From NCBI RefSeq assembly GCF_035594125.1, contig NC_087152.1, positions 7,391,001-7,455,000 on the forward strand: 64,000 nt of DNA. The letters are read 5' to 3'. A model generated the notes under the pieces. That model was given only the letters and a program-made list of their open reading frames with translations, was not told where the DNA came from and searched no databases. Below are positions 12,981 through 25,720 of the stretch, piece by piece (position 1 is the stretch's first letter; every line of letters begins with the position of its first letter). The position numbers were made by a program, and so were the translations under genes. The stretch is from Scylla paramamosain (Eukaryota; Arthropoda; Malacostraca; Decapoda; Portunidae).

Positions 12981-13220
12981 GTAGCTGCTATTACTGTTAC
13001 TGCTACTGCTACTACTATTGCTACTATTGCTACTATTGCTACTACTACTTCTATTGCTACTGCTGCTGCTACTGCTACTGCTACTTGTTCTTGTTCTTGT
13101 TCTCCTTGTTCTTGTTATTGTTCTTCTTATTCTTCTTGTTCTTGTTCTTCTTGTTCTTGTTCTTGTTTTTCTTGTTCTTGTTCTTGTTTTTCTTGTTCTT
13201 GTTTCTTGTTCTTCTATTGT

Positions 13221-13262
<42 letters not shown>
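12981..13262 (+). repeat. (CTA/CTG)n, then (TTGTTC)n hexanucleotide array, then (TTG)n
   Basis: 12981-13085 mixes CTA, CTG and TTG triplets. 13086-13215 is a TTGTTC hexamer array with TTCTTG and TTTTTC variants, partly arranged as longer 18-24 bp blocks. 13217-13262 is pure TTG. On the minus strand this gives an N/K/R/T-rich frame, which is repeat translation. Confidence 0.9.
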
Positions 13263-13263
<1 letters not shown>

Positions 13264-14990
13264 CTCTTTTTCCTCACTCTCTCTTATTACCACCACCAGC
13301 ACCACCACCACTACGTACTTCCATGATTACCTCTTCCTCGCTGCCACCCTGCACTGAGTTACTGCTGTGCGGGAGTGTGCTTTTTTACTCTCTTATTTTT
13401 TGTGTTTCCCGCTTCCTGCTGCTCCACTGGCTAATTGGATGGCTCTCATATATATCTGTGAGTACGCCACGCACCGCCCCTAGCAGGCGTAATTCATGAG
13501 GCGGCGGGGCATCACTCTACGGAGGAATTACATACTCAAGATAAGTTGTGTGTTTATTGCGTCTTGTGCTAATGTGACGCCTTGCTGTGTGCACCTGCGC
13601 CGTGAGTGTGTGGCTGTCGCTTGCAGGTAAACATAGGCTGGATTCTCCTCTATTGTTCAGCTTCTCTGAGTGTTCTTTGTATTTATAATGACTTCAGGCT
13701 GCAACCGGAAGTTCTGTGTTTTTTTTTCTATTGACTCAGCGGTGTCTTATTAGCACACTGTTGTTGTGATATTGACTTTACTCGTTGGCAGTTATTGAAT
13801 ACGGCTTGGAAAGCCTTCTTTGGGTTTTGTAAACGATATGTTTTGTTTGGTAAGGGGATCCAAAGAGAAAGAAATGGAGTCTACATAATCTTGACTTTTG
13901 CGAAGAGGTAACAAAGACAAATTTAAAGATGAGGTTTGCTCGAGACTACTACAGAAGAATGCCTCGTGTTGGCGTAGAAAATGTTTGCTTACACAGTCAT
14001 TCTTTTGTCAGGAAAAAAAAAAAAAAATTGAGATAAGTGAAGATTTACTCCAGTTTTCTAGGAACACGTACTGAAGTTATAGATGCTGCCGACATTAGCA
14101 GGAATATCAAAATAGACGAGCAAAGTTTGAATAGAAAATTTATGAAGGATATCGAAAGGTATGGAAGGAGCATCTAACAATATGTTCATGTCCTATTTCA
14201 TCGATATGGATGGCATTATAATAAATCTCCATCAGTAAATGGCCGCTCATCCATAATTGAGGATGTAAGCCCATGACGCAAACATGAGAGGCAGCAAGGA
14301 CTGTAATGTAAATGTGGTGTTCAGATGACTCCATTTTTCTCTTTCGGCAGTGCGAGCAGTCTCTCTTAGGCAAGATGGAGCAGGCCAGCACACAGGGAGG
14401 ATCCTGGGAATACTGGCTCCTACCTTCGGTCTTTAGGAAGCAGTAATTGTTCAAGCAGTGATCTTGTGTTTTGGAGGAAAAAATATTGTGAATGATGGAC
14501 CAGAGAATCACGGAGGACTTACGTAACGTGAAAATAATTCCTAGACGTTTTGATTCACAGTTTCAGTTCATGTTGTTTTAGAAAGATGCACCTGTCACTT
14601 GATCGAAGACATTATATAATTCAAAATCATCTTCCCAGTCTCAATGACTTAACACAGTTGTCACTAATTCATGCAGTGATCTATATGTTGATGCTCTGGA
14701 TGTTAGAAATGCAGTAACAGAAGAAGCATCAGTGAATCAGTGTGAATCCCAACCCCACTTTTCAGCACATAGGTTAGTCATGTTAAGCCAGTTACGCCCG
14801 CTTTGTCTGGCCTGAGCTGCTTTCCCTGCAACTCGTAGGAGGGCGAACAAAACAGAGTAAAGCCAACACTTGCAGAGCGTGCTTTGTGTTGGGAATGAAT
14901 TAATAAAATGGACAGAATATGAATGAGAATAAGCGGAAAGCATTTTACAGGTGGATGAAGGAAAGGGAGGAGGGAGGAGGAGGAGGAGGA
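13263..14990. other. Unique sequence, no recognisable gene
   Basis: 1.7 kb nearly free of simple repeats. The minus-strand frame 14140-14511 (123 codons) has ordinary amino-acid composition and begins MILWSIIHNIF, but I recognise no domain. An open frame of this length is not rare by chance on two strands. The minus strand at 14740-14940 may hold further remains of the LINE fragment at 14991-15090 (an SYSVH-like stretch), but this is weak. Confidence 0.45.
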
Positions 14991-15090
14991 GGGAAAGATG
15001 CAGTCAGCCAGTTCAGAGGAGCAGACGGCCGTGAAAATAGCTTTAGAAAGGTAAGTAGAAAAGCAAAGGCGCGGCGGAGCGTGAGCTACC
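14991..15090 (-). pseudogene. Highly worn LINE reverse transcriptase C-terminal fragment
   Basis: On the minus strand the DNA reads through CCGCCGC, then GCTATTTTCA, then CTGCTCCTCTGAACTGGCTG, giving a CSSELADCIFP peptide. In a LINE family widespread in decapods, the segment before the last WNSLP motif has a CSSELANCMPP-like stretch preceded by a YRYF motif, with the same DNA order of blocks. Here several small indels break the frame. Downstream (lower coordinates) a GGA expansion at 14968-14993 has replaced expected sequence. The assignment is from memory of the repeat family, and the level of decay makes it moderate at best. Confidence 0.55.
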
Positions 15091-15440
15091 CGGAAGTTAA
15101 ACAAAAGGGAGCTAAGGAAACAAATACCGTCTTGCCTTTATCCTGGTAATAACTGCAGCGCGTGTGAGTGTCTTTCCTTACACACACGTACTCCATAGAA
15201 GGCTGAACGAGCTCTGTGTTTACTTAGCATCAGAAAAGCGGGGAAATTGTCTTCTTTTGTTTTTCTTTGTCTCTTCTTCTTCTACTGAGTCTACGCCTTC
15301 ATTCCTTCGTTTCCTCGACTTTTCCTTTTCCTCCTCTCCATTCCTCTCGCCGTCTTCAAAATATAAACCAAACTTCATATCAGTCGACAAAAGGAAAGTA
15401 TGTTGGCGGCAATTCCAGGTACCTGTCACTGCCCCTTCCA
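15091..15440. other. Unique sequence, no gene seen
   Basis: Mixed sequence, T/C-rich from 15250 to 15350. Confidence 0.5.
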
Positions 15441-15444
15441 CACA

Positions 15445-15538
<94 letters not shown>
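15441..15538 (+). repeat. (CA)n tract
   Basis: About 48 CA units with one CCAC break. Confidence 0.95.
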
Positions 15539-15539
<1 letters not shown>

Positions 15540-15760
15540 TAATATCAAACATCCATCTCCACCTACTCACCCACACCACATCCACCCCACAACTCCCTCC
15601 CTCCCTCCCCTCCCTCCCTCACTGCAGTATACTCTCGCTTAACACATTACGATTCTTCTCTCCGTGTTATTTTAAAATTTCACCTAAAAAAAAACTTCTT
15701 GCACGTTTCCTTCCCTTCAGGGGCGTACATTACTGCTTTTGTTCTGTCTCCCTGGCCCTT

Positions 15761-15763
<3 letters not shown>

Positions 15764-15845
<82 letters not shown>
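15764..15845 (+). repeat. (GA)n tract
   Basis: About 41 uninterrupted GA units. Confidence 0.95.
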
Positions 15846-15848
<3 letters not shown>

Positions 15849-16634
15849 ACTGTACCACCTACCGAGAGATACTGAATCATAATATTTTCTTGCCCAGCGA
15901 CGGCTCATGCACCTGTCGCAAGTCCAGAAATAACTGCTTGCTCGAAGGAAAACTCTTCCCCTCGACTCCCGCCCGTTTGGAGACTAAGGGAGGGGTCATT
16001 GAAGCAAAAAGTAAGTAGAAAACGGCTTCCTATTGACGCTTTCAGTAACCTTGCATTGAAACGCGAAAAAAGAACGAAAAGTAACTGAAAGCAAAATAAA
16101 ATTTAATGTGAATGAAAATGGTAAATTAAGTAAAGTAATGAAAGGTAAGTAAATGAATCAGATAGATTTATGGATGAAAAAGAAATTAAGAATAAATAAA
16201 TAGATTAAAAATATAGAAATAAGAAAAAAATAGAATAAAATAAAATAATGAAAATACTATGAAATGAGAAAAAAGTAAGTAATCAGTAAATTCAAAGAAA
16301 ACAAAACTAAAACCAGCAGAGCAATACGAACCTCGCATAACGGGGTGACATTTAATTACCTTTAATTTCACAATGAACTGAATTTTTTAAAATGCTAAAT
16401 GGCACGTACGTACATAATTTAGCTTAAATCATATTCTAATTATAATTATTCGTGGATTTCATGCATTACTATTATTTTTTTTTTCAGTCATGCGTGCACG
16501 AGCATATCTACTGACAATGCTCAATGCTCATCACTACTTCCCTAAAGGTTCATTGCGAGCCTCTGTGGTATATGTTATGAATGGAATATGTGTTTTTTTT
16601 CCGTATTTCAATTTACATTTATATTTCCATTTAC

Positions 16635-16637
<3 letters not shown>
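15846..16637. other. Unique sequence, A-rich at 16030-16320, no gene seen
   Basis: The A-rich part contains scattered AAATAAATAA and AAATGAA words without a clear period. Confidence 0.5.

Positions 16638-16673
<36 letters not shown>
16638..16673 (+). repeat. (GT)n tract
   Basis: About 18 GT units. Confidence 0.95.
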
Positions 16674-16677
<4 letters not shown>

Positions 16678-18118
16678 TCCTCTAAAATCTCCAGAGGCTT
16701 AATAAGGTGCGGTTTGTCATTATTTTTACATGCTTTAAGGTTCTAATCTCGTATGGAAAGAAATAATAAAGTGCAATATTGAAGTGTTCATATCCGTGTA
16801 GCTTACCGTCCTCACCTCCAGCATGGTTATCAATTTTCTTCAATCTCAAGTCCTTTGATCTGCTAACAGTCTCCTAACAAAACCTGACAATTATTATATT
16901 TCAAGGTCACAGGAGTTAAGGTTGAGGGAAAACATTAAACACTAAGTAAGTAAGGCAGGTTAGTTCACTTTTGACCACAACTGTTTTCTCATGCTTCGTC
17001 AACTCAGGTATATTTCACTTACTCTAGGTTTTGAAGGTCATATGTATGGTATGGGTTACGTTCTGCGAAGTGTGATAAAATGGGCACAGTAATGTTTTTC
17101 TTTTACTGAAGAATGATCGCCATATCTCTTGAGGTCCCCAAATAGATCGATATGTCTAGGGTTTATACAATCTGATCTTTTTATATGCAGATTTTTCGCG
17201 TTATTTCATTTTTTTTTTTTTCATTTTTTCTGTATAAAGTGAACAAAAAGTGGTGGGCCGGGGAAAGCTGGTTTGATTGTTACTCTCAAAGAAATTCAGG
17301 GAGAAAAGTCTCCAATGGCATTTGAACATAAATATTATAGATGCCCTGCCTTTTGCTGTGTTATTTAATATTCTTCTACCTTTGTCTGTTTCTTCAAGTC
17401 TCTCTGAGCGTACGTAGTAGATTAATGAATTCCCAGACTTGTACTGTGATATTTCAGTGTATGTGCATTTTAAAATTTAATGTTATGTTTCGTTGGTTTC
17501 TTGAAGTTCTATATTTTCTTCGACGTATTTTTTTTATTTTCTTTCCTTTTACCATACTCCGAGGTTTCATTTTCCATTTGTTTTCATACCGGTTGTATCA
17601 GCTTTCGGAAGCCGCCCAGCCAGGTACGTGGTGGCCGACCTCACCCTGCCACTCGGACAGTGAGCTCAGTCCTGGGTTTACCTCGGGCCTGGCCGGAGGT
17701 GGCAGCGGCACTATACCTCTATTCAGAACACAGTTTTGTATAATGTACTCCAGTCATCCACATTATGTAGTTTTTTTATCCCGCATATTGCCATACAGTA
17801 ATCAACTAGAACAAAATGGTGGCAAGTGATGAGATGGCGAGCAGCTTGGCGTTACAGCGTACCGTGCCTGTCTCCTCCGCCCACGTGCTGCACGGTCTGT
17901 CAGCTGCTTCTACCTTCAACTTGTACCTTGGGCTTTTCCTGGCCACCTGCTACCTGCTGCCTGCTGCATTGTGGCTTTCTCGGCTGTCGTGTTGGGCCGT
18001 CGTCCTCCGCCACACTGTCCCACGTGCGCTGGCTTTCTCCCCCTGACCGCATCTTAACCACCTACAAACAAATCTACCAACTTGCCACCCCCCCCCCCCC
18101 ACACACGTATTTTTAAGT
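16674..18118. other. Unique sequence, no recognisable gene
   Basis: 1.4 kb with few repeats. Two overlapping + frames at 17341-17829 and 17816-18046 have ordinary composition, and the second contains a hydrophobic stretch. I recognise no domain. A poly-C run ends it at 18088-18100. Confidence 0.45.
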
Positions 18119-18127
18119 GAGTGTGTA

Positions 18128-18189
<62 letters not shown>
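18119..18189 (+). repeat. (GT)n tract
   Basis: About 34 GT units with one early break. Confidence 0.95.

Positions 18190-20876
<2,687 letters not shown>

Positions 20877-20945
<69 letters not shown>
20877..20945 (+). repeat. (GA)n tract
   Basis: About 34 uninterrupted GA units. Confidence 0.95.
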
Positions 20946-20949
<4 letters not shown>

Positions 20950-21830
20950 CAGACAGACGGATGGGCGCTATTGTTTGCTGGGCCTCAGTGTCCGGGACGG
21001 GGAGCGACAGGTCTGGCGGTCTAAAAACACACATTCGCTCTCCCCACGCCGGGTCTGCAAGCGCCGCTCACCAGGCAGGGCACGTCGCCGCACGGACACG
21101 TTCCCACTCATATTTTAAAGTGTCCATACAGTCAGTGCCACCTCCCCTCCCCCTCCTTTTCCCTCACCCCAATCAGCCCCGTCCCTTTCCTCCGGAGATG
21201 AACCTAATTAGCCTTACCTCATTACCCTTTACCGCCCTAACGACCCAAACTCTAACTTCTTCCTCTGCCTCTGGTGGTAATTTTAGGGGCGTCGCTCCTG
21301 CTACCAGATTAGGTCACTTGGTTACAATTTAAGTTTCGGGAGTTAATTTTACCAGATGGCTTGAGTTGTGAGCATCGGCAGTAGCAGTAGCGGCAACAAC
21401 AACAGCAGTAGTGGTAGTAGAGATAGCGTTGGTGGTAGTAGCCAGTGGTGTGTGGGTGTTGTGTGGTACTGTTGTGGTGGTGGACGGCGGGAGCGACAGT
21501 GTTTGGTAGCGATACAGTGGCGGAGAAAAAACAGGCTGCGGTGTGATGGAAGTAATCTGATATTCACTCTACTTCCTCCTCCTACTCCTACTCCTCCTCC
21601 TCCTCTTCCTCCTCCTCATACCCCTACTCCTTCTCTTCCTTTTCTATCTCTTCACCACATCCTCTTCCTCAGTGTTCTTCTCCTCGCCGTTCTTGCTTCC
21701 ATTTCTCTTCCCTTTCATCGCGTTTTTCTCCCCACAATTCTGGAGAGTAGTGAGTGTCCCAGGATGGTCATTATCTAGTGTAGCGAAGGTGATACAGAGC
21801 CTCGGGGGTAGGGCTTTCAAGGGGCGGAAG
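20946..21830. other. Unique sequence with short triplet runs
   Basis: Includes an AGC/GTA/GTG triplet-rich patch at 21377-21490 and CTC/TCC runs at 21573-21680. No recognisable gene. Confidence 0.5.
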
Positions 21831-21839
21831 AGAGAGAGA

Positions 21840-21905
<66 letters not shown>
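21831..21905 (+). repeat. (GA)n tract
   Basis: About 36 GA units with one GGGA break at the start. Confidence 0.95.
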
Positions 21906-21906
<1 letters not shown>

Positions 21907-22040
21907 GTAACAGCTCAACTTATCTTCATGTAATTCTAAACAAAAGCAATAATAGGCGACCACATGAGGAAGGACATGAGTGGACGCCCGCAACACGTCA
22001 ACGAGTGAGGCATCAAGTAACAGCAAAGGTAAAGAGGGCG

Positions 22041-22280
22041 GAAGTTGGGGATTCTCTGAGTCTCACGATACCAATGACGCAAATCAATCCTTCACCTCCT
22101 CGTCCTCTTCGTCTTACTCGTGCTCCTCGTCCTCGTCCTCGTCTTCGTCCTCGTCCAGGTATTTGGGTATTGGAGGCTAAAAATTGGGATTACGATACCA
22201 ATGACTCAAATGAATCCTCCACCTCCTTGTCGGTGTCTTTGTCCTCTTCCTCTTCCTCCTTGTCCTCGTCCTCTTCCTCT
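22041..22280 (+). repeat. Two-copy tandem duplication, period about 127 bp
   Basis: ACGATACCAATGAC at about 22065 recurs at 22192. Around it GCAAATCAATCC matches TCAAATGAATCC, followed in both by CACCTCCT and TCGTCC/TGTCC triplet-like runs. Copy one spans about 22041-22167 and copy two about 22180-22280. Copy two runs straight into the 5S-like sequence at 22281. Confidence 0.65.
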
Positions 22281-22400
22281 TCCAACGACCACACCTCGTT
22301 GAATACGCCGCTTTAACTCCGGTCAGCGAAGTTAAGCAACGTTGGGTCCGGTTAGCACTTGGATGGGTGACCGCCTGGGAACACCGAATGTTGTTGGTAT
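22281..22400 (+). rRNA. 5S rRNA gene-like sequence (possible dispersed gene or pseudogene)
   Basis: Exactly 120 bp, the usual length of eukaryotic 5S rRNA. It starts TCCAACGACCACACC and ends GTTGTTGGTAT, so helix I (CCAACGAC with GTTGTTGG, one G-U) can form. The internal RNA polymerase III control region is intact: GAAGTTAAGCAACG at 22328-22341, and GGATGGGTGACCGCCTGGGA (C box) at 22361-22380. In helix III the usual CGGT/ACCG pair is replaced by CGCT (22309-22312) and AGCG (22325-22328), which still pair. A TTTT terminator lies at 22407-22410. The loop between the helix III strands differs from the arthropod sequences I remember. No second copy is seen in the window, so it is not part of a visible tandem array. 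It could also be the head of a 5S-derived SINE, but no SINE body is evident. Confidence 0.8.
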
Positions 22401-22406
22401 TCGGAC

Positions 22407-22410
22407 TTTT
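22407..22410 (+). terminator. RNA polymerase III T-run after the 5S-like gene
   Basis: Four T residues seven bases after the predicted 3' end, then CTTTCC and further T-rich DNA. This fits the short T-run that ends polymerase III transcription. Confidence 0.5.
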
Positions 22411-22895
22411 CTTTCCTTTGTATTCCTTTGTATTCCTTCTCCTCCTCCTCCTCCTCGTCCTCCTCGTCCTCCTTGTCTTCGTGTCCAAGTGTTGGCGACC
22501 CAGTGTACCCTCACCATCGCCTGATTGATCTACCGTCACCTGCACGCCACCTGCCCATTATTGCTCACTCATTGCTTATCAAGGAGTCTTTGCTGCCATG
22601 TAAATTTTGCCCCAGATATTTTAAGCAGCCTTTGTATTTGTGTTTGTGTGAAGAGGCTGGACCCCGGTGGATTATACAGAGCCCTTGTGGTGCTTTCTGT
22701 TTCGTGATAAAGGAATAAATGCTTGTGATTGTAGAGGGTGAAGAGGAGCTGCGAAGGTGGTGGTGATGATGAGGATGTGGATGTGAAGGAAGAGGAGGAA
22801 GAGGAGGAGGAAGGGAAGATGTGGGCCATGGATGAGAAGTAAGCAGATCCGTCCATACGTTGAATCATTTCCGCTGTAGTGTGAGCCTCCTGACA

Positions 22896-22896
<1 letters not shown>
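22411..22896. other. Unique sequence with TCC runs, no gene seen
   Basis: A CTCCTCCTCGTCC run at 22438-22485, GGT/GAT and GGA runs at 22757-22815. No recognisable frame. Confidence 0.5.

Positions 22897-22948
<52 letters not shown>
22897..22948 (+). repeat. (CA)n tract
   Basis: About 26 CA units; a shorter CA run follows at 22985-23002. Confidence 0.95.
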
Positions 22949-22951
<3 letters not shown>

Positions 22952-23494
22952 TACCACTAACACCATCTGTGAAACATGATCTTCCACACACACACACACA
23001 CAAAAAGCAAAAAAAAAAAAAAGAAAGAAAAAGTGGAAAAGGTGACAACTACTTTACAACAACAACAAATACACACAAACAAATTAACATACCAAATAAA
23101 ACAAACAAACAAGCATCGCATTACGCACCCTACACAACCAAATGTCATAGTAGTAGGTTGCTGAAAGGTCTGCAGCAACACTTCCCCACCCACTCCCCAT
23201 CCACTCCCAACGACACATTACCAACCCATTACTTGATCCCATAACCACTCCACTTATGAGAGATGGGGAGGCGGATGGTGAGTGAAAGAGAGAGGTGTGA
23301 AGAGCGAGGGGACAGGGAGAGGTATCCGAGAAGGAAGAGGTGGGGAGGGGTAGGGGGGTGATGGTGATGGTTAGGAAGGTAAGGGGGGATAGGGGGGTCG
23401 GTAGAGATGGCCTCTACCTCGTAACTCGTCATGTACTTAACCAACTAAGTGAAGCCGGGCAGATGTGTGATTGTATTTCCTTTGCTTATTGCTG

Positions 23495-23497
<3 letters not shown>
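22949..23497. other. A-rich then G-rich unique sequence, no gene seen
   Basis: An A-run at 23010-23030, ACAAAC-rich DNA at 23055-23115 and GGGG-rich DNA at 23335-23400. Confidence 0.5.

Positions 23498-23530
<33 letters not shown>
23498..23530 (+). repeat. (GT)n tract
   Basis: About 16 GT units. Confidence 0.95.
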
Positions 23531-23531
<1 letters not shown>

Positions 23532-24429
23532 CGGTAAGGTCTACATGCGGTTCATATGAATGAGATGTATTTATTCATTAATACTGGTTTGTGTATAATC
23601 CAATTTATTCACTGATTTTCTTTTCCTTTGAAGATTGAGGGAAGAAAGAGGAGGAGGAGGAGGAGGAGGAGGAGGAAAAGTTAGTGGTGGTGGCAGTGCT
23701 AGTGGTGAAAGAGAAGCAGTAGTAGTAGGAGGGGGAAGAAGAGCAGGAGGAGGAGGAGGAGGCACAGGAAGAGGAGCAGGGCGATCAGGATGAGGATCAG
23801 AAGTCAGGTGTTTGCAATTATCACGGTGTTTGATGACGGTGATGGTGGTGGTGGTGGTGGCGGTGGTGGTGGCGAGTGGTGAGAGGTGAGGGGCGTGCAG
23901 TAGGGGAGGAGAATTAATACTCTATGTGGTGTGTGTGACCCTCTATGTCCGGGGTGCAGTTATTGCCTCATCCCTCCCTCCCCTTCTCTCCTCCTCGTCG
24001 CCGTCCTCCTCAACGGTCTCAGTTTCGAACCCTCCGTCCCACGAACTGATTATCGTTAGCCGTGTAAGGGAGAGTTGTTTAGTCGTCCCGTCAAGGGCAC
24101 CACTAGCGAGGCGGTGTACCGTGAATCTCACAATGCCCGCGGTACTTAATTAATACTTCTTTTTAATCTACCGGTGCACGTGGTTGGGTTGTCTGGCGGT
24201 TTCCTGCTTGTACTCCCACGGTAATTCAGTTAACGCTTTCATTATCGCTGGATTAGATGTTACGTTTGCTTCTGAGTAATACAAATGAGTCTGTGTGAGT
24301 TTTTTTGTATGTGTTTGCTTCACGTTAGTTTACTTAAGCCTCTTGCTATTACTGGATCAGTGGTCACATCTGCTACTTCTTCGTCTTCTAAAAGGCAGTG
24401 AACTGTTAAAAATTCAAAGTACACAATAC
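23531..24429. other. Unique sequence with GGA and GGT runs
   Basis: GGA/GGT/AGT triplets at 23648-23780 and GGT at 23838-23880. From 23930 the sequence is ordinary. No recognisable gene. Confidence 0.5.
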
Positions 24430-24650
24430 AAACTAAGTTGTCGATTTATGAAGAAATTTTAGGCAAAAGTAATGAAACGCCTAAAATTATGTTTCTCCAC
24501 ATCAGGCAGAATAATGTTGAATGGATAAAAGAGTAGTTGACAGAAACTAGTTGTCGATTTATAAAATATAATCCTAAGCAAAGGTACTGAAACACTTAAA
24601 AGTATGTTATTCCACGTCAGGTAAAATTATTCTAAATGGATAAGGAAGCA
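24430..24650 (+). repeat. Two-copy tandem duplication, period about 113 bp
   Basis: AAACTAAGTTGTCGATTTAT at about 24430 recurs as AAACTAGTTGTCGATTTAT at about 24544. The units remain alignable through GCAAARGTAMTGAAAC, TTMTCCACRTCAGG and AATGGATAA. Identity looks near 75-80%. It is AT-rich and non-coding. Confidence 0.8.
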
Positions 24651-24727
24651 TATTTTCGCGAAGTTCACACTATATCAATCAAACGTTATTAGTTGAGAAG
24701 AAATAAGACATTTTGACAGACGTCTAT

Positions 24728-24917
<190 letters not shown>

Positions 24918-25689
24918 TTGCTTTTTAACCTTTTATTTATATGATCTGAAAGGACATCGTTATTCAATCACCCTCAGGAAGAAAGAAAAAAAGTAAAAAA
25001 ACATCGCTCTGATTTATTGCCAGTCACATTAGCTAAAAGGAAATGTCACGACGATTTGTCTTGAGACGCGTGAGTATTAAGGAAGTGACCTTGAACCAAC
25101 GAGTCTTACTGAGATATAAATAAAATAAGACAAAAACGAAAATTATATTGCTATCCATCTACACTGTTTTAGAAAGGAAGGTAATGGTAAAATATCGGTT
25201 ACCGAACTGACAGAAGTCTCACCAAAGGCTTAGCGGTATAACGAATCACACTTTGAGTCACAGAAAATAAACAAGATCAATTCGAAAGAGTAAAGAAAAA
25301 AGAAGAGGATATATGGAACATGTGAATTTCGGTACAACTATGAATTTCCTATTTACGGTCAGATAAAATGGGGCCGGTGTACCTGAGAGGAAAAGGGTCA
25401 GCAGAAATGATATACTCGTATTGTAGGTGACACGGGACTGGCATAGGTCACAATAAGTATTCAGTAGTTCAGTAAGTCACACAAGCCTTGTCGTTGGTCA
25501 CAGTGCTGCTGAGTCACGATAAACAGCAGCACTCAAAACTATCTTTAAAGTGTGATGCGAACTGTGGAATAGTGAACATCTTGAATCATGCTGCCTGATC
25601 AAGTGACGCGTTGGTAAGGTTGGTATGCATGGCTTGACGTTATACTGATATGCTGATCCATTTCCCAGGTCATAATATACGGCCCTAGT

Positions 25690-25720
25690 GTTGGTAGCCC
25701 TAGTGTGCAGGGCTACCAAC
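25690..25720. repeat. Perfect 12-bp inverted repeat with 7-base loop
   Basis: GTTGGTAGCCCT at 25690-25701 and AGGGCTACCAAC at 25709-25720 are exact reverse complements, with AGTGTGC between them. Pairing does not extend outward. The stem is too short for a typical miRNA precursor. Confidence 0.85.

Noticed and set aside
22116..22545. Charged or serine-rich frames across the 5S-like gene
   Set aside because: They read through TCC/TCG runs and the 5S sequence in both directions and have no domain.
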